The notes under the pieces are model-generated. The model worked only from the letters and a program-made list of their open reading frames with translations. It was not told the DNA's origin and did not search any database. From assembly GCF_000235605.1 (NCBI RefSeq), contig NC_016584.1, forward strand, positions 4,632,001 to 4,696,000: a DNA stretch of 64,000 bases, in the 5' to 3' direction. The translations under genes and the position numbers were made by a program. Source of the stretch: Desulfosporosinus orientis DSM 765 (lineage in GTDB: Bacteria; Bacillota; Desulfitobacteriia; Desulfitobacteriales; Desulfitobacteriaceae). Each line of letters starts with the position of its first letter. Position 1 is the first letter of the stretch. Positions 1 through 9,425 of the stretch are shown here, piece by piece.

Positions 1-33
1 GATCGGTTCAGGTATTCCAAAGATTTTAATCAC
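1..33 (-). CDS. 5' end of an unidentified gene running off the window
   Basis: Eleven codons are visible on the minus strand, beginning with GTG (31-33) and reading M-I-K-I-F-G-I-P-E-P-I. An AGGAGGA ribosome site at 38-44 lies five bases before the GTG, which is why I call it a real start. It follows the citrate operon on the same strand, just past a terminator. A citrate lyase prosthetic-group gene (citX or citG) would be expected near here because neither is present elsewhere in the window, but eleven residues cannot show this. Confidence 0.45.
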   Translation of the reverse strand, partial: MIKIFGIPEPI

Positions 34-85
34 TTTGTCCTCCTGAAGCACTGCGTAGAAAGACTACAATGGATTAAAGTAAAAA

Positions 86-130
86 AATAAACCAAAGTGG
101 GAGTCCTTTTAGGTAGCACTTTGGTTTATT
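86..130 (-). terminator. Intrinsic terminator of the citrate operon
   Basis: A perfect 14-bp inverted repeat (86-99 with 117-130) is followed, in the minus-strand direction, by a run of T. It lies 34 bases past the stop of the oxaloacetate decarboxylase beta gene and closes the long minus-strand operon. Confidence 0.85.
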
Positions 131-163
131 AAAATAATGACAATCACTTTGCTCTCTGAATTT

Positions 164-1315
164 CTAATGACCAAAAAGAGTTAAGAGGACACCTGCGGCC
201 ACAGAAGTCCCAATAACTCCTGCAACATTCGGCCCCATCGCATGCATCAACAGGAAATTCGAGGGATTTTCCTGTTGACCGACCACCTGGCTGACTCGCG
301 CGGCCATCGGAACAGCCGAGACTCCGGCAGAACCAATCAAAGGATTTATCTTGCCGCCGGTTACCCGATACATAATCTTTCCAATTAGTAATCCGCCAAA
401 AGTACTAAAAGAAAAGGCAATCAAACCTATGGCAATAAGTTTTAACGTTTCTGGTTGCAAAAAGATCTCAGCATTAGCTGTCGCACCCACGGTCAAACCA
501 AGAAAAATAGTGACAATATTAATCATTGCATTTTGAGCGGTATCAGAAAGCCTCTCCACAACCCCGCTCTCTCTGAATAAGTTCCCAAGCATGAGCATCC
601 CAATCAGCGATGCAATCGAGGGAAGAAGCAGAGCAATAATGACTGTCACGATAAGTGGAAACACAATTTTCTCGAGCTTGGACACTTGCCTGAGTTGGTC
701 CATTTTGACCGTTCTTTCCTCCGGGGTCGTCATCAGCTTCATAATTGGAGGCTGAATCAGTGGGACAAGTGCCATATAGGAATAGGCCGCCACTGCGATT
801 GGACCGATCAGATGAGGTGCAAGCTTGGATGAGAGAAATATGGAAGTCGGCCCGTCAGCTCCACCGATTATTCCAATTGATGATGCTTCTTGGGGAGTAA
901 AACCGAGGAGAAGGGCTACGATAAACGCAAAATACACCCCGAATTGAGCCCCTGCTCCCATAAGCAAACTGGAAGGCGCCGCAATTAAAGGTCCAAAATC
1001 GGTCATTGCTCCAACACCCAAGAAAATAAGCGGTGGGAATATTTCTAAGTGGACTCCCTGAAACAAGTAATATAGAAGTCCTCCTGTACCTCCAGCTTGT
1101 GGCGGGTCCATTAACCCTGTCAGCGGAAGATTCACTAGAAATATCCCAAAAGCGATCGGAAGAAGGAGCAAAGGCTCAAATCCTTTTCTAATAGCAAGGT
1201 AAATGAGTACAAAGGAGACGGCAATCATGATAACGTGACCTATGGATAGCGCTGCAAATCCGGATGTTGACCAAATATCTGCCAGTGCAGCTATGAGTTT
1301 CGTCAGAAATGACAT
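164..1315 (-). CDS. oadB: Sodium-translocating oxaloacetate decarboxylase, beta subunit
   Basis: A 383-residue, very hydrophobic protein of the OadB/GcdB/MmdB family, the membrane subunit that takes CO2 from carboxybiotin and couples its release to Na+ export. The family signature [13 protein letters not shown] is near residue 150, and [14 protein letters not shown] and [10 protein letters not shown] occur in the C-terminal part; these regions carry the Na+-binding and carboxyl-handling residues of the family. GAGGAGG lies seven bases before the ATG. It is the last gene of the citrate operon, 21 bases after the biotin-carrier gene. Substrate specificity (oxaloacetate rather than methylmalonyl-CoA or glutaconyl-CoA) is inferred from the alpha subunit and the citrate lyase genes upstream. 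Confidence 0.93.
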   Translation of the reverse strand: MSFLTKLIAALADIWSTSGFAALSIGHVIMIAVSFVLIYLAIRKGFEPLLLLPIAFGIFLVNLPLTGLMDPPQAGGTGGLLYYLFQGVHLEIFPPLIFLGVGAMTDFGPLIAAPSSLLMGAGAQFGVYFAFIVALLLGFTPQEASSIGIIGGADGPTSIFLSSKLAPHLIGPIAVAAYSYMALVPLIQPPIMKLMTTPEERTVKMDQLRQVSKLEKIVFPLIVTVIIALLLPSIASLIGMLMLGNLFRESGVVERLSDTAQNAMINIVTIFLGLTVGATANAEIFLQPETLKLIAIGLIAFSFSTFGGLLIGKIMYRVTGGKINPLIGSAGVSAVPMAARVSQVVGQQENPSNFLLMHAMGPNVAGVIGTSVAAGVLLTLFGH

Positions 1316-1336
1316 CTTAACACCTCCTCTTCATGA

Positions 1337-1717
1337 CTATTTGAGTAATAGCAGCATATCTCCTGTCTTCACAGATGTCCCGCTGGCAACCAAAAGTTTG
1401 GAGACCACCGCATCACGAGGAGCCATAATTTCATTTTCCATTTTCATGGCTTCAAGGATTAAGAGTACTTCACCTTTTTTCACCGTTTGTCCCTCATTGA
1501 CTTTGAGCGTCACGATCGTCCCTGGCATCGGTGCGGCGATGGTTTCTTCAGTACCGGTTGCTTCAGAAGAGCAGGCATCCCTGTATTTCTCAGCAACATT
1601 GACTGACGCTTCCATAACTTTCTTTCCTGTGCTCTTGGCCTGATCGTTTCCTTCATCAGACTTTTCTACTTCGACTTCAAATTTTTTGCCATTTATTATT
1701 ACGTTGTATTTCATCAT
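1337..1717 (-). CDS. Biotin carboxyl carrier protein of the decarboxylase
   Basis: A 126-residue protein with a short N-terminal beta region, a charged linker (about residues 20-55) and a C-terminal biotinyl/lipoyl domain. The biotinylation motif EAMKME is near residue 89, so the lysine would carry biotin. In many oxaloacetate decarboxylases this domain is fused to the alpha subunit; here it is a separate protein, as in the methylmalonyl-CoA decarboxylase arrangement. It would shuttle the carboxyl group from the alpha subunit (2126-3514) to the beta subunit. Two adjacent ATG codons follow GGGAGG with spacings of five and eight bases, so the start could be three bases later. Confidence 0.9.
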   Translation of the reverse strand: MMKYNVIINGKKFEVEVEKSDEGNDQAKSTGKKVMEASVNVAEKYRDACSSEATGTEETIAAPMPGTIVTLKVNEGQTVKKGEVLLILEAMKMENEIMAPRDAVVSKLLVASGTSVKTGDMLLLLK

Positions 1718-1758
1718 TAAAACCTCCCAGTCTTGATTTGCAGCTTAAATACTCACGT

Positions 1759-2091
1759 TTAGAGCGCCTTGATTGACCTCAATTGAAGTCTGTTTAACGA
1801 AATATCCGCAGAATTGCTGACAACTGTCATGATTAAGGCCAATGTCTCATCGTCAACTCCGCCGGTAACCACACACTCGCCGGAAGTTATGCCTTTCCTT
1901 TCAAGGTCGGCTTCCTTTAGATAGGCAGGCTTATCTGCAATTTCAGGTTTCTTCAAGCGCTCTGAGAAAACGCTTATCAGCTTAGATTCTGCTGCAATAA
2001 TTGCCCATAAGACAACAAGAACCATAAAAACAATCCCCATGCCGATCATGGCCGTGTTCGCACCCAGAAGCAACTTGTCTGCTACACTCAT
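1759..2091 (-). CDS. oadG: Oxaloacetate decarboxylase gamma-like membrane subunit
   Basis: A 110-residue protein of the OadG/sodium-pump decarboxylase gamma type: one N-terminal membrane helix (about residues 13-35, TAMIGMGIVFMVLVVLWAII) and a soluble tail. The gamma subunit stabilises the alpha-beta complex. I start it at the ATG reading MSVADKLLL because GGAGGGAGAAGG immediately precedes it; an open frame extends 56 codons further but overlaps the end of the alpha gene and reads as non-protein-like basic sequence. It sits 34 bases after the alpha subunit gene and 41 bases before the biotin-carrier gene. Confidence 0.85.
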   Translation of the reverse strand: MSVADKLLLGANTAMIGMGIVFMVLVVLWAIIAAESKLISVFSERLKKPEIADKPAYLKEADLERKGITSGECVVTGGVDDETLALIMTVVSNSADISLNRLQLRSIKAL

Positions 2092-2125
2092 CCTTCTCCC
2101 TCCAATTTCGAAGATCTTTGCTTTG

Positions 2126-3514
2126 TTACTTGCCCTCAATAATATAGGTAACCATTTTTTCCTGGTTCTTACTTGTTTTTTCCAGCCTCTTTTTGAGAAA
2201 AGCTTCTGCAACCTGGGGAAAGACAATATAGGACATAACATCTTCTTCCGTTTTCGCAAATTCTGCGACTTGTACTTGAGTATCAGCGACTATAGGCTTT
2301 AACGTGTCCGCAAACCGGGTGGTGATCGGTTTTTCATCTCCTAAAACCTTATTGACAAGCTCTTTATCAATCTCACCGGGCGGCCTGCCATATTCACCTC
2401 GGATATAGGCCTTGACCTCTTTCATGACCAATTTGTATCGTTCTCCCGAGAGTACATTAGCCGCAGCTTGTGTTCCCACCATCTGACTCATTGGCGTTAC
2501 CAGAGGAGGATATCCCAAATCCCGTCGTACTCTGGGAGTTTCGGCCAGGACCTCATCGAGCTTATCCAACGAATTCTGCTGTTTCAACTGGGCAATCAGG
2601 TTAGAAAGCATTCCACCGGGAATCTGATAAACTAAAGCATCTGTTTCGGTTCCCAAGACATAGGGATCCAGTACCCCGGATGCGATAAACTTTTCTTTGA
2701 CCGGCCGGAAGAAATCGTTAATTTGCTTCAGTCCTTTTTCATTCAGCCCTGTTTCATAGCCCATTTGGGACAAGGCATAATACATGGTTTCTGTAGCCGG
2801 TTGGGATGTTCCTCCGGAAAATGAAGAGATGGCAGTATCTATTCCATCACAGCCTGCTTCAACCGCTTTCAAGCAGGTTATGGGGGCGAGACCTGTTGTC
2901 GAGTGCGTATGAAGGAATACCGGTATTTTTACCGTCGACTTTAACGTTTTGAACATATCGAAAGCTTCTTGGGGACCCATGATTCCGGCCATGTCTTTTA
3001 TGCAGATTGAGTGAACACCCATGGCTTCAAGCTGTTTACCCATTTCGGCATATTTCTCCAGATTGTGTATCGGGCTTACCGTATAGGCAATTGTACCCTG
3101 GGCATGCACTCCCTGCTTCAGAGTCTCATCAACAGCTGCTTGAATATTTCTATAGTCATTCAGTGCGTCGAAAATCCGAATGATATCCATTCCGTTTTTG
3201 GCGGAAAGCTCTATAAACTTGCGCACGACATCATCGGGATAATGCTTATAGCCCAAAAGATTCTGACCCCTGAGCAGCATCTGAAGCTTAGTGTTTTTAA
3301 CCTTTGATTTAATTTTTCTGAGCCTTTCCCAGGGATCTTCATTAAGATATCTAAGGCATGAATCGAAGGTTGCTCCGCCCCAGCACTCCAGCGAGTAATA
3401 ACCTGCCTGATCCATTTTCTCAAGAATTCCTTCAAAATCTTCGAACGGCATTCTTGTGGCGATGAGTGACTGGTTGGCATCTCTTAAAACTGTTTCCGTG
3501 ATTCTTATTGCCAT
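2126..3514 (-). CDS. oadA: Oxaloacetate decarboxylase alpha subunit (carboxyltransferase)
   Basis: A 462-residue carboxyltransferase of the HMGL-like/pyruvate carboxylase B family. It starts MAIRITETVLRDANQSL, the typical opening of these TIM-barrel enzymes, and keeps the metal-ligand motif HTHSTTG and the GCDGIDTA strand. It transfers the carboxyl of oxaloacetate to biotin, giving pyruvate. It lacks the C-terminal biotin domain, which is a separate gene (1337-1717). AGGAGG seven bases before this ATG sets the start; the open frame upstream is not protein-like. A promoter of its own in the 270-bp gap after tctA is possible but not evident. Confidence 0.93.
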   Translation of the reverse strand: MAIRITETVLRDANQSLIATRMPFEDFEGILEKMDQAGYYSLECWGGATFDSCLRYLNEDPWERLRKIKSKVKNTKLQMLLRGQNLLGYKHYPDDVVRKFIELSAKNGMDIIRIFDALNDYRNIQAAVDETLKQGVHAQGTIAYTVSPIHNLEKYAEMGKQLEAMGVHSICIKDMAGIMGPQEAFDMFKTLKSTVKIPVFLHTHSTTGLAPITCLKAVEAGCDGIDTAISSFSGGTSQPATETMYYALSQMGYETGLNEKGLKQINDFFRPVKEKFIASGVLDPYVLGTETDALVYQIPGGMLSNLIAQLKQQNSLDKLDEVLAETPRVRRDLGYPPLVTPMSQMVGTQAAANVLSGERYKLVMKEVKAYIRGEYGRPPGEIDKELVNKVLGDEKPITTRFADTLKPIVADTQVQVAEFAKTEEDVMSYIVFPQVAEAFLKKRLEKTSKNQEKMVTYIIEGK

Positions 3515-3788
3515 CCCATTGTTACCTCCTTTATCCTTTTGTCTGTTTCCCTGCTCTGGCCGCCTCAATTATGATAAACGATCTTTTCGGACACGTTACT
3601 GGATTTAATAGTTGAAACTACGACGACTGATGCATTGCTCATGTCCCCGCTGACCGTATTGATTCCTCATACAAGACAATTGGTAGTAAAAAACATGTTC
3701 AATAGCTCCTACTTGCTAACACGCTGATACATTTGAAAACAGGATGAACTACCCTGTTTTCAAATCTTCTTTACGGTAATTAAAACAA
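3515..3788 (-). other. Gap between tctA and oadA
   Basis: This 274-bp stretch contains a 13-bp hairpin (3731-3765) and otherwise no convincing gene. A 25-codon frame (3565-3642) has a poor ribosome site. No clear promoter was seen, although the length would allow one for the decarboxylase genes. Confidence 0.5.
3731..3765 (-). other. Intercistronic hairpin downstream of tctA
   Basis: Perfect 13-bp arms (3731-3743 and 3753-3765, ATTTGAAAACAGG) enclose a 9-base loop. On the minus strand the hairpin is not followed by a T run, so it is more likely an mRNA processing or stability element than a terminator. Confidence 0.6.
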
Positions 3789-5294
3789 TTATGCTGAAAC
3801 CTTCTTTTTGTTAAAAATAGTTAGTTTCTTTAATAATGGAAAGAAAGTGAAGACTACTGCTAAGATAAGAAGTACAATAGCCGTTGTCGATCCACCAAAG
3901 ATGCCCATACTCCCGTTCGATAGAATCAGAGCTTGTCTGAAGGATACCTCCATGGAATTCCCTACGATAACTGCCAAAATAAGTGGTGCAGACGGAATTT
4001 TGGCCTTATCCATAAAGAAGCCCATCAAACCAAAGAAAACGAGGAGGTAGAAATCTGAGACACTGTTGCTGATGGCGTAACATCCAATAAAGGCTAAACC
4101 GAGGATGGAGGGATAAAGGATCTTTGGCGGTACAGCTAATACTCTAACAAAAGCTCCCGCCATGGGGATATTGATTATGCCAAGAATGAGGTTTCCTACA
4201 ACCATACTGGCAATCAAGCCCCAGACAATATCGGGGTGCTGTGTGAAAAGAAGCGGTCCGGGCTGAAGTCCCAGCATAAGCAGGGCTCCCATCATAACCG
4301 CCGTCGTTCCCGAACCGGGAATACCGAGGGCCAGCATCGGTACTAATGCTCCTACAGAGGAGGCGTTGTTGGCCGCTTCAGGAGCAGCCAGTCCGACAAT
4401 TTCACCTTTGCCGAAATCATCCGGATTCTTCGAAAGACCTCTTTCATTGCTGTATGCCAAGAGAGAAGCTACCGTACCACCGGCACCGGGAAGTGCACCG
4501 ATAATGAAGCCTAATGGTGTAGACCTTAAAATAGGTTTCCAGCATTTCTTCCAGTCTTCTTTGGTAATCCAGATCTTGCCGAACTTGGTCTGCATTTTCT
4601 TCTTGCCTTCCCGCAAATCCTTGAAACATTTAAAGACTTCACCTAAAGCGTACATGGCGATAATAACCGTTAGGAAGTCGATTCCCGACTGGAGTGAGAG
4701 TGTACCGAAGGTGAAGCGTGAAACCCCGGACTGTCCGTCCAGCCCCACCATAGAGATCATTAGTCCGAGGATCATGGAGATGAAACCCTTTAGAGCATTC
4801 CCTTTGGTCATACTTGACGTCATAGCCAAGGCAGTATACATTAGAAGGAAATATTCCGCAGGCCCAAATTTCAGTGCCAGACTAGCAACCGGATTCGCTA
4901 GGAAAATAATAAAGATAATCGAAATTGTTCCCCCGATGAAGGAAGCAATACCGGAAATAGCCAAGGCCGCTTCCGCCTTTCCATTCATCGCCATGGGATA
5001 GCCATCGAAGGTTGAGGCGATAGCCGCTCCGTCACCCGGGGTATTGATCAGGATGGAGGCCCGTGAGCCGCCGTACATGGCGCCATAGTATACGCCGGCC
5101 ATCGTGATAAGTGCAGATGTCGGACCCATGGCATAGGTCATGGGCAGCAGCACTGCTACTCCCGTGGCAGGACCCAGCCCGGGCAGCATCCCGATGATGG
5201 TTCCAAGGATGCCTCCAATAGTTACCCACAGGATATTCATCGGCGTCAGAGATACCTGCAGTCCAGTGAAAAAATTGTGAAGAATTGATTCCAT
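3789..5294 (-). CDS. tctA: Tripartite tricarboxylate transporter, large membrane subunit TctA
   Basis: A 501-residue polytopic protein of the TctA family. The N-terminal [19 protein letters not shown] and later [25 protein letters not shown] motifs are diagnostic. With TctB and the periplasmic-type binding protein TctC it makes a secondary transporter driven by an ion gradient; citrate is the classical substrate. About ten to twelve membrane segments are apparent. GGGGGG lies nine bases before the ATG, and the gene follows tctB by 15 bases. Its place between citrate lyase and oxaloacetate decarboxylase genes supports citrate uptake. Confidence 0.95.
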   Translation of the reverse strand: MESILHNFFTGLQVSLTPMNILWVTIGGILGTIIGMLPGLGPATGVAVLLPMTYAMGPTSALITMAGVYYGAMYGGSRASILINTPGDGAAIASTFDGYPMAMNGKAEAALAISGIASFIGGTISIIFIIFLANPVASLALKFGPAEYFLLMYTALAMTSSMTKGNALKGFISMILGLMISMVGLDGQSGVSRFTFGTLSLQSGIDFLTVIIAMYALGEVFKCFKDLREGKKKMQTKFGKIWITKEDWKKCWKPILRSTPLGFIIGALPGAGGTVASLLAYSNERGLSKNPDDFGKGEIVGLAAPEAANNASSVGALVPMLALGIPGSGTTAVMMGALLMLGLQPGPLLFTQHPDIVWGLIASMVVGNLILGIINIPMAGAFVRVLAVPPKILYPSILGLAFIGCYAISNSVSDFYLLVFFGLMGFFMDKAKIPSAPLILAVIVGNSMEVSFRQALILSNGSMGIFGGSTTAIVLLILAVVFTFFPLLKKLTIFNKKKVSA

Positions 5295-5309
5295 TTGATT
5301 TATCCCCCC

Positions 5310-5792
5310 TTATATTTCAAAAATCGGCATCATCGGTAGAGGAATATTGAGCAGATAGCTGAATATCACATAAATAACCACACTGAACCCAATTGCAACT
5401 AAAATGTTCGTCTTCCACTTTTTCAGCCCGTCGTTAATCGCAAACAGCAGCGCACCCATAAAGATAATCGTTGATAAGACATAACCCAAAGGTTCGAATA
5501 AGATACCGTAGAGGATTCCCATAGCACAAGTAAAAATGATCAATTTGCCGTCTAGACTTATGCCTTTCGAGGATGGCTTTTTGATTGCTTTAGACTCTTT
5601 GGCATCTTTTTCCTTACCCATGGTTGCCAGCATAAGGATTCCACACAGCGTCATGCAGATGCCAAGAGCTAAAGGAAAGATAATAGGGTCCATCGGCTTG
5701 CCGATGCTTGCTCTTGGCAGGGTGTACGCTAGCACGGAGTAAATTACTCCGACAGCGGTTACAATAATGCCCGTCAATTTATTGATATTCAT
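5310..5792 (-). CDS. tctB: Tripartite tricarboxylate transporter, small membrane subunit TctB
   Basis: A 160-residue protein with four predicted membrane helices, a charged loop in the middle (around residues 62-78) and the size and hydropathy of TctB. It has little sequence conservation of its own; the call rests on topology and on its position between tctC and tctA. GAGGTG precedes the ATG by seven bases. A GC-rich hairpin separates it from tctC, which may give it and tctA lower expression than the binding protein. Confidence 0.9.
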   Translation of the reverse strand: MNINKLTGIIVTAVGVIYSVLAYTLPRASIGKPMDPIIFPLALGICMTLCGILMLATMGKEKDAKESKAIKKPSSKGISLDGKLIIFTCAMGILYGILFEPLGYVLSTIIFMGALLFAINDGLKKWKTNILVAIGFSVVIYVIFSYLLNIPLPMMPIFEI

Positions 5793-5816
5793 AGTTTCAC
5801 CTCTTTTGATTTAAAC

Positions 5817-5850
5817 TGCACCCGGCGCTGCACTGTAGACGCCGGGTGCA
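5817..5850 (-). other. GC-rich intercistronic hairpin between tctC and tctB
   Basis: Perfect 11-bp arms TGCACCCGGCG (5817-5827) and their complement (5840-5850) flank a 12-base loop. No T run follows on the minus strand. Hairpins in this position after a binding-protein gene commonly protect the upstream mRNA or partly terminate transcription, raising binding protein over permease; that role is inferred here. Confidence 0.65.
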
Positions 5851-5862
5851 TCGCATGCTGTT

Positions 5863-6897
5863 TTACTTTTTAAGCATGCCGATTGAATTTAACAAATCTT
5901 TATAGTCATTGTTCGTCTGTTCTAAGAATTTAGCAAACTCTACATTATCTGCATAGGTTATATCCCATCCGTTTTGTTTACACAACTGTTTCCATTCATC
6001 AGTATCCGACATCTTCTTCAGGGTATCACTCCAGTACTTTACAGCAGCTTCCGGCATTCCGGGAGGTCCGAACAGTCCTCTCCAGTTAACGAAGGTGGCA
6101 TCAATGCCCTGTTCCTTGGCAGTTGGAACTTTGGCATAGGTTCCTTCCCCTACCCTCTTATCAGAAGTAACTGCAAGACCTACAGCATCTCCGCTCTCGA
6201 GGATTCCTTTAATATCCCCTAACCCACTGGATATAAGGTCGATATGCCCGCCTAAAAGCTGCGCAGGAGCGGAACCGTCCTGGAAGCTGACAAAGTCGAT
6301 ATTCTTAAGTTGATCAACCGATACTCCTGCAGCTTTGGCAACTGACAAGAAAGCGAGGTGGTCAAGGCTTCCTGCCGCAGAGTTGCCCCCGACTTTTACG
6401 CTTTTAGGATCCTTCTTTAAAGCATCCATGACGTCGTTAATTGTCTTATATTTTGAATCCTTTTTAACTGCGAACACTTCGTAATCGGCGATGAGTTTAG
6501 CCAGTGGTGTAACGTCGTTATAGCTCAGAGGAGTCTGTCCTGTAAGATTGATTAAAAGCAGAGGGGCGGAATAGACACTGATCGTGCCATCGCTGCCCTT
6601 CTTTTCCTGCAAGTACGATAAAGCAACTCCACCGCCGCCGCCCGGCTTATTGGTTACAGGCATCGGCACTGATACCATCTTGGTATCCCCAAGTGTCTTG
6701 GATACCGCACGCATTGTGAGATCCCAACCACCGCCTGCACCGGCGGGGGCGATCATCTCAAGTGCTTTTTTGGGGGCATACGCTTCGGCTGCTGTTCCGG
6801 ATGCAGCCTTGGATCCACCACTGGAACAACCTGTCAACAAGACGGATACTGCCAGTGAGCCGACCAGGAATGATGATAAGACCTTTTTGATTTTCAT
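5863..6897 (-). CDS. tctC: Tripartite tricarboxylate transporter, binding lipoprotein TctC
   Basis: A 344-residue extracytoplasmic solute-binding protein of the TctC/Bug family. It has a lipoprotein signal peptide ending in the lipobox LLTGC near residue 24, then a Ser/Gly/Ala linker and the mature domain. The Bug-type opening APAGAGGGWD and NKPGGGGGVAL are present. It would capture citrate or a related carboxylate outside the membrane and deliver it to TctAB. AGGAGGAAGG lies just before the ATG. It follows citF by about 80 bases that contain a hairpin. Confidence 0.94.
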   Translation of the reverse strand: MKIKKVLSSFLVGSLAVSVLLTGCSSGGSKAASGTAAEAYAPKKALEMIAPAGAGGGWDLTMRAVSKTLGDTKMVSVPMPVTNKPGGGGGVALSYLQEKKGSDGTISVYSAPLLLINLTGQTPLSYNDVTPLAKLIADYEVFAVKKDSKYKTINDVMDALKKDPKSVKVGGNSAAGSLDHLAFLSVAKAAGVSVDQLKNIDFVSFQDGSAPAQLLGGHIDLISSGLGDIKGILESGDAVGLAVTSDKRVGEGTYAKVPTAKEQGIDATFVNWRGLFGPPGMPEAAVKYWSDTLKKMSDTDEWKQLCKQNGWDITYADNVEFAKFLEQTNNDYKDLLNSIGMLKK

Positions 6898-6924
6898 TAA
6901 TCCTTCCTCCTAATTTTTTTATAG

Positions 6925-6958
6925 TTATCCAAGCAGACTTTTAAGTCTACTTGGATAA
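6925..6958 (-). other. Intercistronic hairpin between citF and tctC
   Basis: Arms 6925-6940 and 6943-6958 pair over 16 bases with one C-A mismatch around a very short loop. On the minus strand it is followed by A-rich sequence and then the tctC ribosome site, so it is not a classical terminator. Confidence 0.6.
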
Positions 6959-6978
6959 TCCACTTAACTTAACTGAAT

Positions 6979-8538
6979 TTAACTTTCCTTTTTTACCTGA
7001 CGAATAACGTCAATGATCGATCCATCCCGGTATTTGACCAAACCGACAATTTTATCCTCCCACTGGATGGGGTCAGGTTTACCCACAATTCTTTCTGCTT
7101 TGGCCTTTAATTCTTCAATTGAAAACACAGGAAGTCTTGCCGCCTTCAGGTTTTGCAGGAGATCCGGCCGCAATGGATTGACCGCGATACCCTGGTCGGT
7201 AACCAATACATCCACCGTATAGCCAGGAGTAATTACAGTATTGACCCTATCCAAAATGGTTGGCATTCTGCCGCGAATCAAGGGGGCAACAATGATGGCC
7301 ACGGAAGCCCCGGCTGCTGTATCACAGTGCCCTCCCGAAGCGCCACGGATCACGCCATCCGATCCGGTAATGACATTGACATTAAACTCAAGATCGATTT
7401 CCAGGGCGCTGAGTACGACGACATCCAACTGGTGGGCTGCGCATCCTTCGTTATCAGGACTGGCATAATATTCCGCATCGATCTGGTGGTGAAACCTGTT
7501 ATTCTTTAAGGATTCCATGGCTTTTAGGTCAAAGCTTTGAACATCCAAAAGCCTACTGATCAGACCTTCCTCATGCAGATCTACAATTTGTTGGGTAATC
7601 CCGCCCAAAGCAAAACTGGCCTTGATATTTGCCGCCAGCATCTTTTCTCTTAAAAACCGGGTCGTGGCAAGCGAGGCCCCGCCCGAACCTGTTTGCAGAG
7701 AAAAACCGTCAGTAAAATACCCTGAGGCTTCGATCACCTCGGCAGCACTCTTGGCTATTAAAAGCTCTTTTGGATTCTTGGTGTACCTTGTCGCTCCCGA
7801 TACAATCCCCTTTGGGTCACCGATACTGTCGACCACCACAATGTAATCCACCTGGGACTCTGGAATGCCAAAAGGCACATTGGGGTACGGCACCAGATTG
7901 TCGGTGATCAGGACAACATTTTTCGCATACTGGGCGTCCACCTTGGCATATCCCAAAGATCCGCAAGCCGAAGCTGCCACATTTTCCCTGGAATACCCGT
8001 TGGCATTACCATAAGGATCACAGGAGGGTACTCCCAGGAAAGCAACATCAATGGGAAGCTCTCCTGAAGCAATGGCGCGAGCTCTTCCTCCGTGTGAATT
8101 GATCACAACCGGTATGTCCATCAGCCCATTGGAAATGGCATTAGCCAGCTCACCGCGCAGTCCGCTGGTTTCTATCCTCCGGATAACTCCGTTTTTGATA
8201 TGTTCAATCAAGGGGGCATGAGTTTCCGAAAGTGAACTGGGAGCCAGCACCAGATCCTTAAATCCCAAATTAGCTATAACCTTAAGAACCATGTTGACGA
8301 TATAGTCACCATTACGAAAATGATGGTGGAAGGATATTGTCATTCCATCCTTTAATCCAATCGCTGCGATAGCCTGTTCGAGGGATTCAACAATCTTATT
8401 TTTATCGGGATTTAGCTGGCGTTCTTTCAATCTTTCCGTGTTCTTCGGTTGTCCATTGTGCATTTTTTTATAAAATGGCTTTAAAAGCCCTAGCCCGTCA
8501 ATCTGAATCGGAATTTCACGATTAACTCCATTCTGCAT
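6979..8538 (-). CDS. citF: Citrate lyase alpha subunit (citrate:acetyl-ACP transferase)
   Basis: A 519-residue CitF protein. It swaps the acetyl group on the acyl carrier protein CitD for citrate, forming citryl-ACP. Family features include the internal GGHCDTAAGA and SGGASLATTRFL segments. I start it at ATG 8538, which overlaps the citE stop in TAATG and has GAGGTGG upstream; an alternative ATG seven codons earlier lies inside citE with a poorer ribosome site. It is the last of the citCDEF block, and the tightly coupled order suggests translation in fixed ratio with CitE. Confidence 0.95.
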   Translation of the reverse strand: MQNGVNREIPIQIDGLGLLKPFYKKMHNGQPKNTERLKERQLNPDKNKIVESLEQAIAAIGLKDGMTISFHHHFRNGDYIVNMVLKVIANLGFKDLVLAPSSLSETHAPLIEHIKNGVIRRIETSGLRGELANAISNGLMDIPVVINSHGGRARAIASGELPIDVAFLGVPSCDPYGNANGYSRENVAASACGSLGYAKVDAQYAKNVVLITDNLVPYPNVPFGIPESQVDYIVVVDSIGDPKGIVSGATRYTKNPKELLIAKSAAEVIEASGYFTDGFSLQTGSGGASLATTRFLREKMLAANIKASFALGGITQQIVDLHEEGLISRLLDVQSFDLKAMESLKNNRFHHQIDAEYYASPDNEGCAAHQLDVVVLSALEIDLEFNVNVITGSDGVIRGASGGHCDTAAGASVAIIVAPLIRGRMPTILDRVNTVITPGYTVDVLVTDQGIAVNPLRPDLLQNLKAARLPVFSIEELKAKAERIVGKPDPIQWEDKIVGLVKYRDGSIIDVIRQVKKES

Positions 8539-9425
8539 TACATCCACCTCGTTCCACATTTACTCGCATCAGCCAGGTCAAGGACTCTGCGTGCTCGTTC
8601 CACGATCGGCTTGTCTACCATCTTGCCGCCGACACTGATGACTCCTGAGCCCTTTTCTTCGGCCTCCTTAATAGCCTCAATTATGCGCAAAGATTTTCTG
8701 ATTTCCTCTTCAGTGGGCGTATAAACTTTATGAACAATATCGATCTGACGTGGATTGATGATTGATTTTCCATCGAAGCCCAATTGCTTGATTAATTTCA
8801 CTTCATTCGTAAAGCCTTCTTCATCCTCGACATCCGAGAAAACGGTATCGACGGCAGCAATCCCTGCTGCCCTGGCAGCAAACAAGACTAAGCTTCTGGC
8901 GGTTAAGAGCTCGATCCCTTCAAGCGAGCGAGTCGTTTTCAGATCCGTCACAAAATCCTCTGCTCCAATAGCAATCCCTATTAAGCGATCGCTTGCCGTA
9001 GCGATTTGCTGAGCGTTTAAAACCCCCTTGGCGCTTTCGACGGCCGCAAAGAGCTTGATTGTCCCCTGTTCCATCCCAATTTCCTGTTCAATTTTAGAGA
9101 TTAATTGATCCGCTTCGAGGACATCTTCGGCTGTTTCGGTTTTAGGTAAACGAATGGCATCAGGCTTCGCCCGCACCATGGCTTCAAAATCTTTCCTCCC
9201 ATAGGGTGTGTTCAGCGCGTTAACCCTTACCAGCACTTCGGTATTGCCATAGTCCAACGTCTTTAAGGAGTGATAAACGAGCAGGCGTGCAGCATCTTTT
9301 TCATGGACCGATACAGAATCTTCCAGGTCAATCATGATCGAATCCGAACCATAGATATGCACATCCCGAATCATTCCAGGATTGTTACCTGGAACATAGA
9401 GCATTGTTCGTCTCAAATTCTGCAT
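8538..9425 (-). CDS. citE: Citrate lyase beta subunit (citryl-ACP lyase)
   Basis: A 295-residue CitE, a TIM-barrel of the HpcH/HpaI family. It cleaves citryl-ACP into acetyl-ACP and oxaloacetate. The opening RRTMLYVPGNNPGM, the metal-site region SIMIDLEDSV and the AAVESAKGV stretch match the family, and the length is typical. The ATG directly follows the citD stop (TAGATG), with GGAGG in the end of citD. The 3' end overlaps citF by one base. Confidence 0.95.
   Translation of the reverse strand: MQNLRRTMLYVPGNNPGMIRDVHIYGSDSIMIDLEDSVSVHEKDAARLLVYHSLKTLDYGNTEVLVRVNALNTPYGRKDFEAMVRAKPDAIRLPKTETAEDVLEADQLISKIEQEIGMEQGTIKLFAAVESAKGVLNAQQIATASDRLIGIAIGAEDFVTDLKTTRSLEGIELLTARSLVLFAARAAGIAAVDTVFSDVEDEEGFTNEVKLIKQLGFDGKSIINPRQIDIVHKVYTPTEEEIRKSLRIIEAIKEAEEKGSGVISVGGKMVDKPIVERARRVLDLADASKCGTRWM

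Noticed and set aside
3565-3642. 25-codon frame upstream of oadA on the minus strand
   Set aside because: The only ribosome-site-like run (GGGG) is two bases from the ATG, and the sequence is low in complexity.
4366-5001. 211-codon plus-strand frame opposite tctA
   Set aside because: Shadow frame opposite a clear TctA gene, without a start signal.
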